Assembly (NCBI GenBank): GCA_024279135.1
Contig: JAJRRU010000004.1
Location: 1 to 64,000 of the forward strand
Source: Alphaproteobacteria bacterium
Lineage (GTDB): Bacteria > Pseudomonadota > Alphaproteobacteria > Rhodospirillales > Casp-alpha2
Direction of reading: 5' to 3'
Length of the DNA stretch: 64,000 nt
The notes under the pieces were generated by a model, which was given only the letters and a program-made list of their open reading frames with translations, was not told the DNA's origin and made no database searches. A program made the translations under genes and the position numbers. Of this stretch, positions 53,359 to 62,816 are shown one piece after another (within the stretch, counting starts at the first letter, position 1; each line of letters starts with the position of its first letter).

Positions 53359-54618
53359 GTGCCAGTAACAGAAACAACAAAAAGCGCCATCGTCATTGGT
53401 GGCGGTATCGTCGGCGTAAGCTGTGCACTCTACCTGCAACGTGAGGGCTATCATTGTACACTGATCGACAAGGACAAACCTGGACTGGCGTGCTCTGCTG
53501 GTAATGCAGGCAACCTTGGTGAAGCGTCCTTCGTCCCGACGGCCCTACCCGGTTTTATCTGGAGGATTCCCATGATGATGCTGGATGGCAGCTCCCCCCT
53601 GCAATTACACTATGCACAGTTCCCATTCCAGCTGCCCTGGTTCCTGCGTTTCATGGCCACCTCACGGCTTGAAAAGGTTACCGAGATTGCCAGTTCTCTG
53701 CGAACACTGATGATACCAATCATGGATGCCTACGAACCTTTGCTGGAAATATCGGGTACCAAACATCTTGTGCAAAAGCGCGGGCGCTTACAGGTCCACG
53801 GCAGTGCAAAAAAATTCAAGGGTGCAGGCTTTGCCATGAATATGCGCCGTGAAGGTGGCATCGAAGTTCAGGAATTGAGTGGCGATGAGGCACGCGAGCT
53901 TGAACCGGCCCTGGGACCTGCGATCCATTCCGCTTACTATATGCCCAACGCTTATATCAGCACCCAGCCCTCAAAAATGGTTCAGGCCTTTGCCAAAGCC
54001 TTGACGGCAAACGGCGGAGCGGTCCTGCGTGAAGAAGTCCGTCGGTTGGAGCCAGCCGGTGATGGTCGTGGTTGCGTCATCACTGATAAGGGCCGTCATA
54101 GCGCAAATGCCGTCATCATGGCTGCTGGTGCCTGGTCAACAAAGCTTGTTAAGCCTCTTGGAGTCCGTGTGCCAATGATCGCTGAACGCGGTTATAACGC
54201 GACACTGCCCCATAACGGCGTGGATTTGAAAATACCCATAACCGCAGCTGACAGCTACGTTGTATTATCTCCCATGGAAGATGGATTGAGAGTTTGCGGG
54301 ATGGCTGAATATGCCTCTATAGAAACACCGCCAAACTGGCGGCTTGTTGACCAAATGATCGAGAGTGTTGAACAGGTCTTACCGGGAATTTCACAACAAG
54401 GTCGCTTTGACTGGCAAGGAGCACGCCCGTCAACGCCCGATAACAAGCCCATCATCGATCAGCTGGAAAAACACCCGTGGGCATATATGGCCTTTGGACA
54501 CGGCCATGTGGGTTTCGGGACCGGTGCCATTACCGGTCGCATCATCAGCCAACTGGTCACTGGACAAACCCCAGAAATTGACCTGACACCGTTCCGCCAC
54601 AACCGTAAATTCTATTAA
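53359..54618 (+). CDS. DadA-like D-amino-acid dehydrogenase
   Basis: A 419-residue FAD enzyme of the DAO family. The dinucleotide-binding motif AIVIGGGIVGVSCALYLQ is at residues 10-27 and CSAGNAGNLGEASFVP follows, as in DadA. The C-terminal GARPSTPDNKPIIDQ and GHGHVGFGTGAITGR segments complete the FAD site. Translation starts at a GTG with ATAAGGA 9 bp upstream. It would oxidise a D- or N-alkyl amino acid to a 2-oxo acid or imine, feeding the divergent AruI-like decarboxylase. It converges on the GMC gene with an 17-bp gap and no clear terminator. Confidence 0.88.
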   Translation: MPVTETTKSAIVIGGGIVGVSCALYLQREGYHCTLIDKDKPGLACSAGNAGNLGEASFVPTALPGFIWRIPMMMLDGSSPLQLHYAQFPFQLPWFLRFMATSRLEKVTEIASSLRTLMIPIMDAYEPLLEISGTKHLVQKRGRLQVHGSAKKFKGAGFAMNMRREGGIEVQELSGDEARELEPALGPAIHSAYYMPNAYISTQPSKMVQAFAKALTANGGAVLREEVRRLEPAGDGRGCVITDKGRHSANAVIMAAGAWSTKLVKPLGVRVPMIAERGYNATLPHNGVDLKIPITAADSYVVLSPMEDGLRVCGMAEYASIETPPNWRLVDQMIESVEQVLPGISQQGRFDWQGARPSTPDNKPIIDQLEKHPWAYMAFGHGHVGFGTGAITGRIISQLVTGQTPEIDLTPFRHNRKFY

Positions 54619-54635
54619 TACTGCTTGGTATAAGA

Positions 54636-56354
54636 TTAATCAGCCAGGATAGAATCGCTGATTTTTTCAGCAATCATGATCGTCGGGATGTTGGTATTGG
54701 CCGCCGGAATGTCGGGCATCACCGAAGCATCGACAACATACAGGCCTTCCACGCCATAGACTCGACCCTGCGGGTCCGTCACAGCGTTCACGTCGTCTGA
54801 GGAGCCCATCCGGCACGTCCCCGATGGATGCCAGTCGCCCGTAATGGTATCGCGAAGATAGTTTACCAATGTTGCCTCGTCAGCCATCAAGCCCTTAAGC
54901 GTAACCCCATGGGTAATCAGGTGACGTGTAAGGAGTTGGCGGGCAAGCGGCCCTGCATCCATCAATCCGGCGAGAATGGATGTCAGAAAATAGTTCTTTT
55001 TATTATATTTTGTTACTTTGCGCACGCGTTCTGAATAGCTGCTGGGGAAAGGATTCTTGAATACGTCTTTCATGGAATCATGTTGCAAAATCTCAAACAA
55101 GGTTTGATACCCCGACTTCATGCGCTCCATATCAAGTGGGTCTTTGAGCAGGTTCAATTCGACCTTTGGCCATTCTTTCGGGTTCGCAGACAGCAAGCTA
55201 ACTTTACCCCGGGAGAACGGCTTGTTCAGGCATAATGAAAAACTGCCCAACCGCTTGCCCAATGGATGCCAGCCTGAGCGCTGCACAACGTTCACCAGCA
55301 TATCCGTTTCAGGACACCCGTTCAGCTTTGAGGAAAACCTCAGTCCTAACTGTATATGGCGTGTTGATTCAGGGTTAAGTCTAGCTGCATATGGCATATA
55401 GCCACTGATAATCGACATTGGATGGTCGCACAGATTACCACCGACACCGGGGCGATCGGCCATCACATTAATACCATGTTCCTTAAGGTGTACGGCGTCA
55501 CCAATGCCAGCACGCATCAAAAAGGCTGGCGACTGAAGAGCACCAGCCGAGAGAATAACCGTCTTACTATGCGCAGTTTCAGGCTTGTTATCCTTAAGCA
55601 GCTCAACGCCAGAAATGCGGTTGCCATCAAAAAGTAAGTTATTCACTCGGGACTTGGTCAGAATCGTCAGATTTTCGCGCTGCCGCACGGTTTGCCCCAG
55701 GTAGCCCATAGCCGTTGATACACGACGCCGGAAAGAATTGCTTGATGGAACCGGATAGTAACTATCAACCGCCCCAGCGTTAATATCATCCACATAAGGA
55801 TAACCGGCAGCCGCGAACGCTTCGGCGGCTTTGGCCGTCAGGCCGGACCATTGCTCTGCAAACATCCGCGAAAGCGGGATCGGGCCATCTTTGCCATGGT
55901 CAGGGCCCTCAAAATCCATATCCCGTTCAAGCTTGTTAAAATAGGGCAGGACATCGTCCCAGCCCCAGCCCTTAGCCCCCAGAGCATCCCACGCATCATA
56001 ATCAGCTATCGTGCCACGTAGCGCCATTTGCCCATTGATGGATGATCCGCCCCCCAAAATACGGGCCTGTTCATAAGAGGTCGTCTTGCGGCGTTTCTCA
56101 TGTATCCGCTCAGTAGCGGGGTGTGGAAATACCTTGGTATTGGGCCATGTATAGCTGGGATAGAAAAAAGCGATTCCAGGATAACTATCGATAACATTTT
56201 CCGGTTCGTTCCAGGGCGGTGTATCCGGTCCGGCTTCTACGAGCAATACCTTATTTTTGCTATTGCTCGACAGGCGGTTGGCAAGCACACAACCGGCCGA
56301 TCCGCCACCCACTATAATATAATCGAATGTGCCCATGGTGCTCAAGGTGCTCAT
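54636..56354 (-). CDS. GMC-family oxidoreductase (choline-dehydrogenase-like)
   Basis: A 572-residue FAD alcohol oxidase/dehydrogenase of the GMC family. The N-terminal motif YIIVGGGSAGCVLANRLS, the second GMC signature ARILGGGSSINGQMALRG and the C-terminal GDWHPSGTCRMGSSDD with the active-site His, then YVVDASVMPDIPAANTN, are all present. It starts 4 bp inside the aldehyde dehydrogenase gene upstream, so the two form an alcohol to aldehyde to acid pair like BetA-BetB. Whether the substrate is choline itself is uncertain; the operon lies beside an AruI-like decarboxylase that also makes aldehydes. Confidence 0.9.
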   Translation of the reverse strand: MSTLSTMGTFDYIIVGGGSAGCVLANRLSSNSKNKVLLVEAGPDTPPWNEPENVIDSYPGIAFFYPSYTWPNTKVFPHPATERIHEKRRKTTSYEQARILGGGSSINGQMALRGTIADYDAWDALGAKGWGWDDVLPYFNKLERDMDFEGPDHGKDGPIPLSRMFAEQWSGLTAKAAEAFAAAGYPYVDDINAGAVDSYYPVPSSNSFRRRVSTAMGYLGQTVRQRENLTILTKSRVNNLLFDGNRISGVELLKDNKPETAHSKTVILSAGALQSPAFLMRAGIGDAVHLKEHGINVMADRPGVGGNLCDHPMSIISGYMPYAARLNPESTRHIQLGLRFSSKLNGCPETDMLVNVVQRSGWHPLGKRLGSFSLCLNKPFSRGKVSLLSANPKEWPKVELNLLKDPLDMERMKSGYQTLFEILQHDSMKDVFKNPFPSSYSERVRKVTKYNKKNYFLTSILAGLMDAGPLARQLLTRHLITHGVTLKGLMADEATLVNYLRDTITGDWHPSGTCRMGSSDDVNAVTDPQGRVYGVEGLYVVDASVMPDIPAANTNIPTIMIAEKISDSILAD

Positions 56355-57799
56355 GATGCGCTCCTGTTAATCCGCATACCGATGTTCTTAACTTGCACGT
56401 AGTCCATGATCGCATCCTGGCCGCGCTCCCGACCATAGCCGGACCGCTTCATACCGCCGGATGGTGCGCCAGCACCGCCAATTCCCCAATCATTGACAAA
56501 CACGGCTCCGGCCTCCAATTGATCTGTCATCCAGTGGGCCATATTAAAGTCTTTTGTAAAGACACCAGCAGCAAGGCCATATTCTGTCCCGTTGGCGATG
56601 ACAACGGCTTCTTCGGGTTCATCGAAGCTCAACAGTGCCAACACAGGGCCAAAGACCTCTTCCTGGTTAATCTGCATTTCAGAAGTAACGCCGTAAAACG
56701 CCGTGGGCTGGAAGAAATAGCCACCACCTTGATCATCCGTGCGGCCGCCAAAAATCAACTTGGCCCCCTCTTTGCCCGCACCCTCACAATAAGCCGCAAC
56801 ACGTTGCCGTTGCTGCTCGCTGATTAATGGTGTGATATCACACTCATCCTTACCCGGACCAACTTTGAAATTACTCAACACATCACGAACCTGATCAACT
56901 ACCTGCTCCAGGCGGGAGCGATGAACGATTAAGCGTGTCATGGCAGCACAGTTTTGGCCTGAATTTTTAAACGGAGCCGTACTAAGTGTTTTTCGAACCA
57001 CATCCATATCCGCATCAGCAAGCACAATACCCGGTGACTTACCACCCAGTTCCATGATTGCCGGCACGGCCCGGTCAGCCAAGGCATGCAACACTTTACC
57101 GCCTGTTACGCGTGAGCCGGTAAAGACCAGATGATCGATATCGAGGTGCTGTGCGAGCATGGCACCGGTTTTGGCACCTTCCCCACACAAGACACTTAGT
57201 GAACCTTCTGGCGCACCAGCTCTCTCAAAAGCTTCAGCGATTAAATATAATGCCAGCGGCGCAAGTTCCGGTGATTTTACCACACTGGCATTGCCGGTAA
57301 CCATGGCCGCCGCCAATGACCGGCAGGCAATACCAATGGGGTAATTCCACGGCACGATTTGAGCTGAAACCCCATAGGGCACCAACATTGTATAATCGAT
57401 TACGCCACCGCCAACGGGGATATACCGGCCTTCAAGTTTATCGGAAAGTCCGGCAAAATAATCGAAATAGGAGGCAGAGCCCAAAACTTCGCCGTTACAT
57501 TCGGAAAGTTTTTTCCCGGTCTCAAGGCACAAATACTCAGCAATTTCGAATTTCGCAGCACGAATTTCCTGTGCAATTCGGCGCATCAGATTACCGCGTT
57601 CCGCTGGTGCCATCCCTGTTAAACATCGTTGAGAGACACAACGCCGTGCGGCGGCAACAGCCCTGTCAACGTCTTGTGAACTCGCAGCATCGCAACTGGC
57701 AAAAACCAGTCCAGTTGCAGGATCATCGATCTCGATCTGATCGCCACTAGTGCTGTCAGACCAAGATCCAGCAATAAAATTTTTCCAGTGATTTTTCAT
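56351..57799 (-). CDS. Aldehyde dehydrogenase (BetB/KauB-like)
   Basis: A 482-residue NAD(P)-dependent aldehyde dehydrogenase. The catalytic Glu lies in IMELGGKSPGIV, the catalytic Cys in KNSGQNCAAMTR, and the NAD-binding glycine motif in FTGSRVTGGKV. The C-terminal NDWGIGGAGAPSGGMKRSGYGRE contains the usual oligomerisation segment. Betaine-aldehyde, gamma-aminobutyraldehyde and guanidinobutyraldehyde dehydrogenases share this pattern. It is the first gene of an operon with the GMC enzyme, preceded by two tandem IclR-type sites 109-142 bp upstream. Confidence 0.92.
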   Translation of the reverse strand: MKNHWKNFIAGSWSDSTSGDQIEIDDPATGLVFASCDAASSQDVDRAVAAARRCVSQRCLTGMAPAERGNLMRRIAQEIRAAKFEIAEYLCLETGKKLSECNGEVLGSASYFDYFAGLSDKLEGRYIPVGGGVIDYTMLVPYGVSAQIVPWNYPIGIACRSLAAAMVTGNASVVKSPELAPLALYLIAEAFERAGAPEGSLSVLCGEGAKTGAMLAQHLDIDHLVFTGSRVTGGKVLHALADRAVPAIMELGGKSPGIVLADADMDVVRKTLSTAPFKNSGQNCAAMTRLIVHRSRLEQVVDQVRDVLSNFKVGPGKDECDITPLISEQQRQRVAAYCEGAGKEGAKLIFGGRTDDQGGGYFFQPTAFYGVTSEMQINQEEVFGPVLALLSFDEPEEAVVIANGTEYGLAAGVFTKDFNMAHWMTDQLEAGAVFVNDWGIGGAGAPSGGMKRSGYGRERGQDAIMDYVQVKNIGMRINRSAS

Positions 57800-57907
57800 G
57801 TCTCAATGCCACGCCTAAGAAATTAGTAAATCGCGTTATCAACGGCGGTAAAGTTGCACAACCGATGCTATTTACTCTATACAATGACGGGGCATTTTCA
57901 TAACAAT

Positions 57908-57941
57908 TTCTTAAATATGATTTATAATTCTTAAATATGAA
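57908..57941. promoter_or_regulatory. Tandem IclR-type sites upstream of the ALDH-GMC operon
   Basis: TTCTTAAATATGAT (57908-57921) and TTCTTAAATATGAA (57928-57941) are repeated with a 20-bp period, two helical turns, so both sites face the same side of the DNA. The second is close to the site TTCTTATATATGAA near 28.0 kb. They lie between the 3' end of iclR and the ALDH start. Confidence 0.55.
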
Positions 57942-58676
57942 TTAAACGTGTTTTTTAATCTCCCGTTGGGCAATTTTCACGACCTCTTCAATTCGGTGTT
58001 CCAGTCGATTAATAGGCGCTCCAACGCCCAGGGCAAGCGCAGGACGTCCATCGAGAGGAGGGATCGCAACCGCCACCATACCGGCACCTTCTACAATTCG
58101 ATTTGCTGCATAGACGTACCTGTCACGGCGAATTTGATTAATCTCTTCCATGACAGATTCATAAGTATATCTCGTGCCTTTTTTTCCGGCTTTGCTGTTA
58201 ACACGTAGAACCATCCGCTCGATGAAATCATCACTTTGGGGAGCAAGTAAAACCAAACCAACGCTGGAATTTAAAAGCGAACGGCGAACTCCGATAGACG
58301 GCGCATACGGTAACGGATGCTCCGTCTGCACTTGAAGAATATACTGTGCTTCGTTGCCATTCATTGTTGCAATAACAGTCGATTCACCTGTTTCCTTGGC
58401 AACCGCTTCAGCTATGCTCTTTATGTTTCCACTTGCAAAAATATAATCATTCAACCATGACCCCAGTTGTTGCACACGGACTGATGGCAGGTATTTCTTG
58501 GTCAATGGGTCAAAGGTCATGTAGTCAACAGACTCAAGTGATCGCAGTAAAGCAATGCAACTTGACATAGGCATCTTCAAATCTCTGGAAATTTCGGTAA
58601 GAGTTCGCGGTTCTTTAACATCATCAAAGTATTCCAACACCAGAAACACCCTAACCGCAGACTTTACTTTTTGCAT
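57942..58676 (-). CDS. IclR-family regulator
   Basis: A 244-residue regulator. The N-terminal winged helix (residues 8-70) includes LTEISRDLKMPMSSCIALLRS; the effector domain follows with VGLVLLAPQSDDFIERM and the conserved end VAVAIPPLDGRPALALGVGAP. The ATG at 58676 (MQKVKSAVRVF) matches the usual IclR start; the longer frame from 58718 adds 14 residues with no family pattern. It is transcribed toward the ALDH-GMC operon, and a site like those before the operon lies in its own promoter region, so it probably regulates itself, the adjacent pathway and perhaps the distant DMGDH/PLP genes. Confidence 0.9.
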   Translation of the reverse strand: MQKVKSAVRVFLVLEYFDDVKEPRTLTEISRDLKMPMSSCIALLRSLESVDYMTFDPLTKKYLPSVRVQQLGSWLNDYIFASGNIKSIAEAVAKETGESTVIATMNGNEAQYILQVQTEHPLPYAPSIGVRRSLLNSSVGLVLLAPQSDDFIERMVLRVNSKAGKKGTRYTYESVMEEINQIRRDRYVYAANRIVEGAGMVAVAIPPLDGRPALALGVGAPINRLEHRIEEVVKIAQREIKKHV

Positions 58677-58772
58677 AGATACAAACTCCCAACATTCACA
58701 TTTCAACCGAATAATCACCCATAAACCGAGTGTCGACTATACCAAGAAACATTACCTACGTAATAAGAAAAT

Positions 58773-58786
58773 TTCTCAAATGTGAA
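58773..58786. promoter_or_regulatory. IclR-type site in the iclR promoter region
   Basis: TTCTCAAATGTGAA differs from the ALDH-operon site TTCTTAAATATGAA at 2 of 14 positions, and the flanking TT is also shared. It lies 97-110 bp upstream of the iclR start, consistent with autoregulation. Confidence 0.5.
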
Positions 58787-58866
58787 TTTTATCGCACATA
58801 CATGACCACAAACAGGTAACCCGGACAAACATCGATTTCTCGACAAGTTATTCAGGCCCTATATAT

Positions 58867-60903
58867 TTAATCCGTCGCCAATGCAGTAAGATTATCCAGT
58901 TCACGGTGACAGCGAATACTATGCTTACCGGTTACTTTACGCCATGGTGGGGGGGTTGTTTCACACTGCGAGCCTAGCTTCCATTGGCAGCGTCCAGCAA
59001 ATGGGCAAGCCCTGCCACCGGATGATGTCTCCTGCTCAATAATATTCTCATGCATTTCATTGCGCCGCTCAATATCTGGTACGGCTTGCAGCAAAGCATA
59101 GGTATAAGGGTGATACGGGGGTGCGTATACTGCCGATGTGTCGCCAATTTCTAGCATGAGGCCATTAAACAATACTGCAACCCGATCAGCCAGGGACCGC
59201 ACGACTGCTAAATCGTGAGATATGAAGAGCATTGCGACTTCCCTGTCTTTCTTGAAATCCTCAAGCATGGAAAGTATATTTGCTTGCACCGACACGTCTA
59301 GAGCAGATAGAGCCTCATCACATAGCAATAAACTTGGTTTTGCGACCAAAGCCCGTGCAATTGCTACACGCTGACGCTCACCACCGGAAAGCTGGTCCGG
59401 GAATCGAGCGGCATATGTTTTTGGCAGCCGGACTTCTTCGAGGGCCGCTGCAATCTTGGAGGTAATCTCGGAAACCTTCATAGCGAAAAACTTGGCCAAT
59501 GGACGTCCGAGGGCCCCGCGTACCCGAGCCCGGGGATTTAAAGACGAATCCGGATTTTGAAAGATGTATTGGATTGTGCGCTTTTGCTCTTCAGAGCGCC
59601 CGTCAAGTTGGCCCGGCAAAGGCTTCCCATTGAATTTAATTTGCCCCTTACAAGGCGGCAAAAGGCCACTCACAGCCTTCGCGATGGTAGATTTTCCACT
59701 ACCGGACTCACCAACCAGAGCGACAACCTCACCACGTCTAATGGTGAATGAAAGATCATGGACAACGGTTAGCGGTGAATAACCGATCAGCTTATCCAAC
59801 CTTCCAGGCTGAGAGTAGCTCAACGATACATCATCAAATTCAACCAGGGGATCATCACCGTCAAGCTCTGTTACAGGGCTGCTTTCAGGGACATCTTTCA
59901 AACGGGTCTGTTCTTCTTGTTCCACATGTTGCCAACGTTGACAGGCCACATAATGATCCGAGGCAACCTCGACGGGATGCTGATGAACCTCGGCGCAGGA
60001 TGGTTCGGTAAAGTCACAACGTGGTTGGAACGGGCATCCTTTCGGAAGTTGGGAACGACGTAAGAGCCCACGCAACGGGCGAGCGGTTTTATCTTGATCA
60101 AGATCAAGGCGAGGAACCGACCCAATCAAGCCTCGTGTATAGGGGTGGCGCGGCTCACTAAATATCCGTTCAGTAGCCGCTGTTTCGACCACATGCCCAG
60201 CGTACATAACGCATACCCGATCCGCAATCTGGGCGACCACACCAAGATCATGCGTCACATACAGCATGGCGATACCAAGGCGCGAGCGCAATTGAACCAA
60301 CAGGCGCAGTATCTGATCCTGTGTCGTTACATCAAGCGCCGTTGTCGGTTCATCAAGAACCACCAGCGATGGATTACAGGCAAGTGCCATGGCGATGGTG
60401 ACGCGTTGTTGTTGTCCACCCGATAGCTGGTGCGGAAAGCGTTTCACCAGGAATTCAGGGTTCGGCAGACCAACATTTTCAAACAGCTCAATAATACGCG
60501 CCGTAATTTCTTCTTCAGATTTCTCATCGCCATGTTCACACAACACCTCAGCAATCTGAGCACCGACCCGCATGGAGGGATTTAAGGCTGTTGTCGGATC
60601 TTGCGGTACCAGGGCGACCCGCCGGCCACGAATACCATCCAGAGAGTTCCGCTCAAGCCCGAGAAGATCGACGTCCTCAAGTATCGCCCGGCCACTTTCG
60701 ATACGCGAACTGGGATGGCGATAACCAAGCAATAGTCGGGCAAGCGTCGATTTACCACAGCCCGATTCCCCCACAAGGCCGACGACTTCGCCAGGAGCAA
60801 TATCAAGTGAAACACCCTGCAGCACCTTAAGCCACGACTCATCGTGTCGATAGGACAGATGAATTTCTTCCAACCGCGCGAGATAGGGTGAACTGTTATT
60901 CAT
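58867..60903 (-). CDS. Fused DppD-DppF type ABC ATPase, third system
   Basis: A 678-residue protein with two ATPase domains. Domain 1 (about 10-270): [30 protein letters not shown], then a cysteine cluster [14 protein letters not shown]. Domain 2 (about 340-620): [30 protein letters not shown], then [15 protein letters not shown]. Unlike the fused ATPase of the second system, both halves keep the cysteine-rich Fe-S-type extension. The ATG at 60903 overlaps the DppC-like stop by 4 bp, preferred over the longer start at 60954. It is the last gene of the third transporter operon. Confidence 0.93.
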   Translation of the reverse strand: MNNSSPYLARLEEIHLSYRHDESWLKVLQGVSLDIAPGEVVGLVGESGCGKSTLARLLLGYRHPSSRIESGRAILEDVDLLGLERNSLDGIRGRRVALVPQDPTTALNPSMRVGAQIAEVLCEHGDEKSEEEITARIIELFENVGLPNPEFLVKRFPHQLSGGQQQRVTIAMALACNPSLVVLDEPTTALDVTTQDQILRLLVQLRSRLGIAMLYVTHDLGVVAQIADRVCVMYAGHVVETAATERIFSEPRHPYTRGLIGSVPRLDLDQDKTARPLRGLLRRSQLPKGCPFQPRCDFTEPSCAEVHQHPVEVASDHYVACQRWQHVEQEEQTRLKDVPESSPVTELDGDDPLVEFDDVSLSYSQPGRLDKLIGYSPLTVVHDLSFTIRRGEVVALVGESGSGKSTIAKAVSGLLPPCKGQIKFNGKPLPGQLDGRSEEQKRTIQYIFQNPDSSLNPRARVRGALGRPLAKFFAMKVSEITSKIAAALEEVRLPKTYAARFPDQLSGGERQRVAIARALVAKPSLLLCDEALSALDVSVQANILSMLEDFKKDREVAMLFISHDLAVVRSLADRVAVLFNGLMLEIGDTSAVYAPPYHPYTYALLQAVPDIERRNEMHENIIEQETSSGGRACPFAGRCQWKLGSQCETTPPPWRKVTGKHSIRCHRELDNLTALATD

Positions 60904-61814
60904 TCTTCGTGCCTCACACTGCGACCAAGGATACGGGCCAGTCCCTCGGTCCACATATTTAATCCAATGATGAGGGAGGCCAGCATCAAGGCTGGTGCCA
61001 GCACAACAACCGGTGAAGCCAAAACCAGATCCCGATATTCACTGATCATCAAGCCCCACTCCGGATTTGGTGGGGCTACGCCGAAACCAAGAAATCCGAG
61101 TGTGCCGATGAGCACTGGTGCGTAACCGGTACGCAAGGCAAATTCAACCAACAAGGTTCCCGATGCATTAGGCAGTAGCTCTCGCCAGATCACAGACCAG
61201 GCACTCTCACCGCGTAAACGGGCGATCGTAACATAATCGTTCATCACAACATCGAGCCCTGCCGCACGGGCCAGACGCGTAACTCGAGGCGCAAACACAA
61301 AAGCAACGACGAGAACCACAAGAGTGGGCTCCCCTGAATATTTTGGACCTGCTGCTGTTACCAGAAGCAGGGCCAGCACCAGGTAGGGAATACTGATCAA
61401 CGTTTCGATCAGTCGCATCACGACTTCGTCAAACCATCCCCGTAAGTAAGCACTCAATAATCCGAGAGCCGTACCCAAGGCAACACCCAGGAAGGATCCT
61501 GAAATTGACAGAATGATGACCAGATGGGCACCATGGATAACCCGGCTAAAAACATCTCGTCCCAGCATATCGGTACCGAACAGGTGTTCCCAACTCATGC
61601 CCATGAGCGGTGGTCCGGTAAATATTGTGGCCTGATCATAGGGTGCCCAGAACGGCCCTGTAATGGCGATGAACACATGGACGAACATGATTGCCCCACC
61701 AATACGAAAGCTCATGGGGGACTGTCGCAATACCCGTTTCAAGGCTTCAAAGCGGGAGATCGGTGCATCTTCCAGTTGGTCTGAATTAATCTGGATTTCC
61801 GTGCTCATCTTCAT
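60900..61814 (-). CDS. Peptide-type ABC permease (DppC-like), third system
   Basis: A 304-residue permease with a polar N-terminus, the DppC motif GTDMLGRDVFSRVIHGA (near residue 82) and an EAA loop VTIARLRGESAWSVIWRELL near residue 195. About six membrane segments are visible. It overlaps both neighbours by 4 bp, so B, C and ATPase subunits are likely co-translated. Confidence 0.92.
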   Translation of the reverse strand: MKMSTEIQINSDQLEDAPISRFEALKRVLRQSPMSFRIGGAIMFVHVFIAITGPFWAPYDQATIFTGPPLMGMSWEHLFGTDMLGRDVFSRVIHGAHLVIILSISGSFLGVALGTALGLLSAYLRGWFDEVVMRLIETLISIPYLVLALLLVTAAGPKYSGEPTLVVLVVAFVFAPRVTRLARAAGLDVVMNDYVTIARLRGESAWSVIWRELLPNASGTLLVEFALRTGYAPVLIGTLGFLGFGVAPPNPEWGLMISEYRDLVLASPVVVLAPALMLASLIIGLNMWTEGLARILGRSVRHEE

Positions 61815-62761
61815 TGCTCCCTAAGTCGGGGGTTGAGAAGCATGGAACCAAGATCAGCAGCAAGGTTTGCAAAAATATACACCATCGAAGCCAGTAATAC
61901 TGTAGCTTGAACAACGGGTTGATCTTCAACAAGCAAGGCATCGACCAGTTCTCGTCCGAAGCCTGGAAAAGCAAATACTTTTTCCACGACAACCATGCCG
62001 CTAACCAGAAAATTAATATTCAGGGCGGTGATATGCAGGCTGGGACCAAGCGCATTGGGAAGCGCGTGACGCAGCAACACCCGGTGTTTAGACATGCCCT
62101 TCAATTCCGCCATGCGAATATAATCAGAATCAAATACCTCGATAAGATTGTCGCGTAACATGCGCATTGTATGGGCGGCCATAACAATCGCCATGGTCAT
62201 CACGGGCAGGATTATAGCAATCGCAAACTCGCCCACCGTACTCTCGTCCGTAACGGCCGATATTGCGGGCAATATGGGGAAGGTGATGACAAATAGTATG
62301 AGCAAAAATGTTGCCAGCAGAAAGGGCGGTATAGAAACGGCAAGCAGATTGATGCTGGAGATCATATGGTCCATCAGCTTGTCACGATTGGCAGCGGCGA
62401 ATACCGCCGGGACCACGGAAAACGGGATGTAAACCAGGAAGGCAACAGTGGCTAAAATCACTGTGTTAAAGATCTTTGGCGCAAGGACTTCGGTGACTGG
62501 ACGTCCACTGGTGAGCGATGTGCCAAAATCGCCCGTGACGGCACCGCTAATCCATTTTATATAACGCTCGTGCGCTGGGTCGTTGAGATGCATGCGTTCC
62601 CGCAAGACTTCGAGTGCTTCGGGTGTCGCATCGCGGCCAAGATAACGCGTGGCGGCATCACCCGGGATGATCTCTATGGCAGCAAAGACCACCACGGATA
62701 CCATTAATAAAGTCACCATAGCAAATGCCGCCCGGGTTACTAGCAATCTTACAAGGTTCAC
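61811..62761 (-). CDS. Peptide-type ABC permease (DppB-like), third system
   Basis: A 316-residue permease. Landmarks are IEIIPGDAATRYLG, MHLNDPAHERYIKW and the EAA loop MAELKGMSKHRVLLRHALPN. Six membrane helices are expected. It follows the binding-protein gene after 55 bp that hold a stem-loop, repeating the layout of the other two systems. Confidence 0.92.
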   Translation of the reverse strand: MNLVRLLVTRAAFAMVTLLMVSVVVFAAIEIIPGDAATRYLGRDATPEALEVLRERMHLNDPAHERYIKWISGAVTGDFGTSLTSGRPVTEVLAPKIFNTVILATVAFLVYIPFSVVPAVFAAANRDKLMDHMISSINLLAVSIPPFLLATFLLILFVITFPILPAISAVTDESTVGEFAIAIILPVMTMAIVMAAHTMRMLRDNLIEVFDSDYIRMAELKGMSKHRVLLRHALPNALGPSLHITALNINFLVSGMVVVEKVFAFPGFGRELVDALLVEDQPVVQATVLLASMVYIFANLAADLGSMLLNPRLREQ

Positions 62762-62778
62762 TTTTTTACACCCAGGTT

Positions 62779-62806
62779 ACCGCTTGCCGTTAATACGGCA
62801 AGCGGT
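62779..62806 (-). terminator. Stem-loop after the third binding-protein gene
   Basis: ACCGCTTGCCGT (62779-62790) and ACGGCAAGCGGT (62795-62806) are a perfect 12-bp inverted repeat with a TAAT loop. On the transcribed strand it is followed by AACCTGGGTGTAAAAAAG, with no T-run, so it more likely protects the upstream mRNA or weakens read-through than ends transcription. Confidence 0.65.
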
Positions 62807-62816
62807 GGATTGACCA

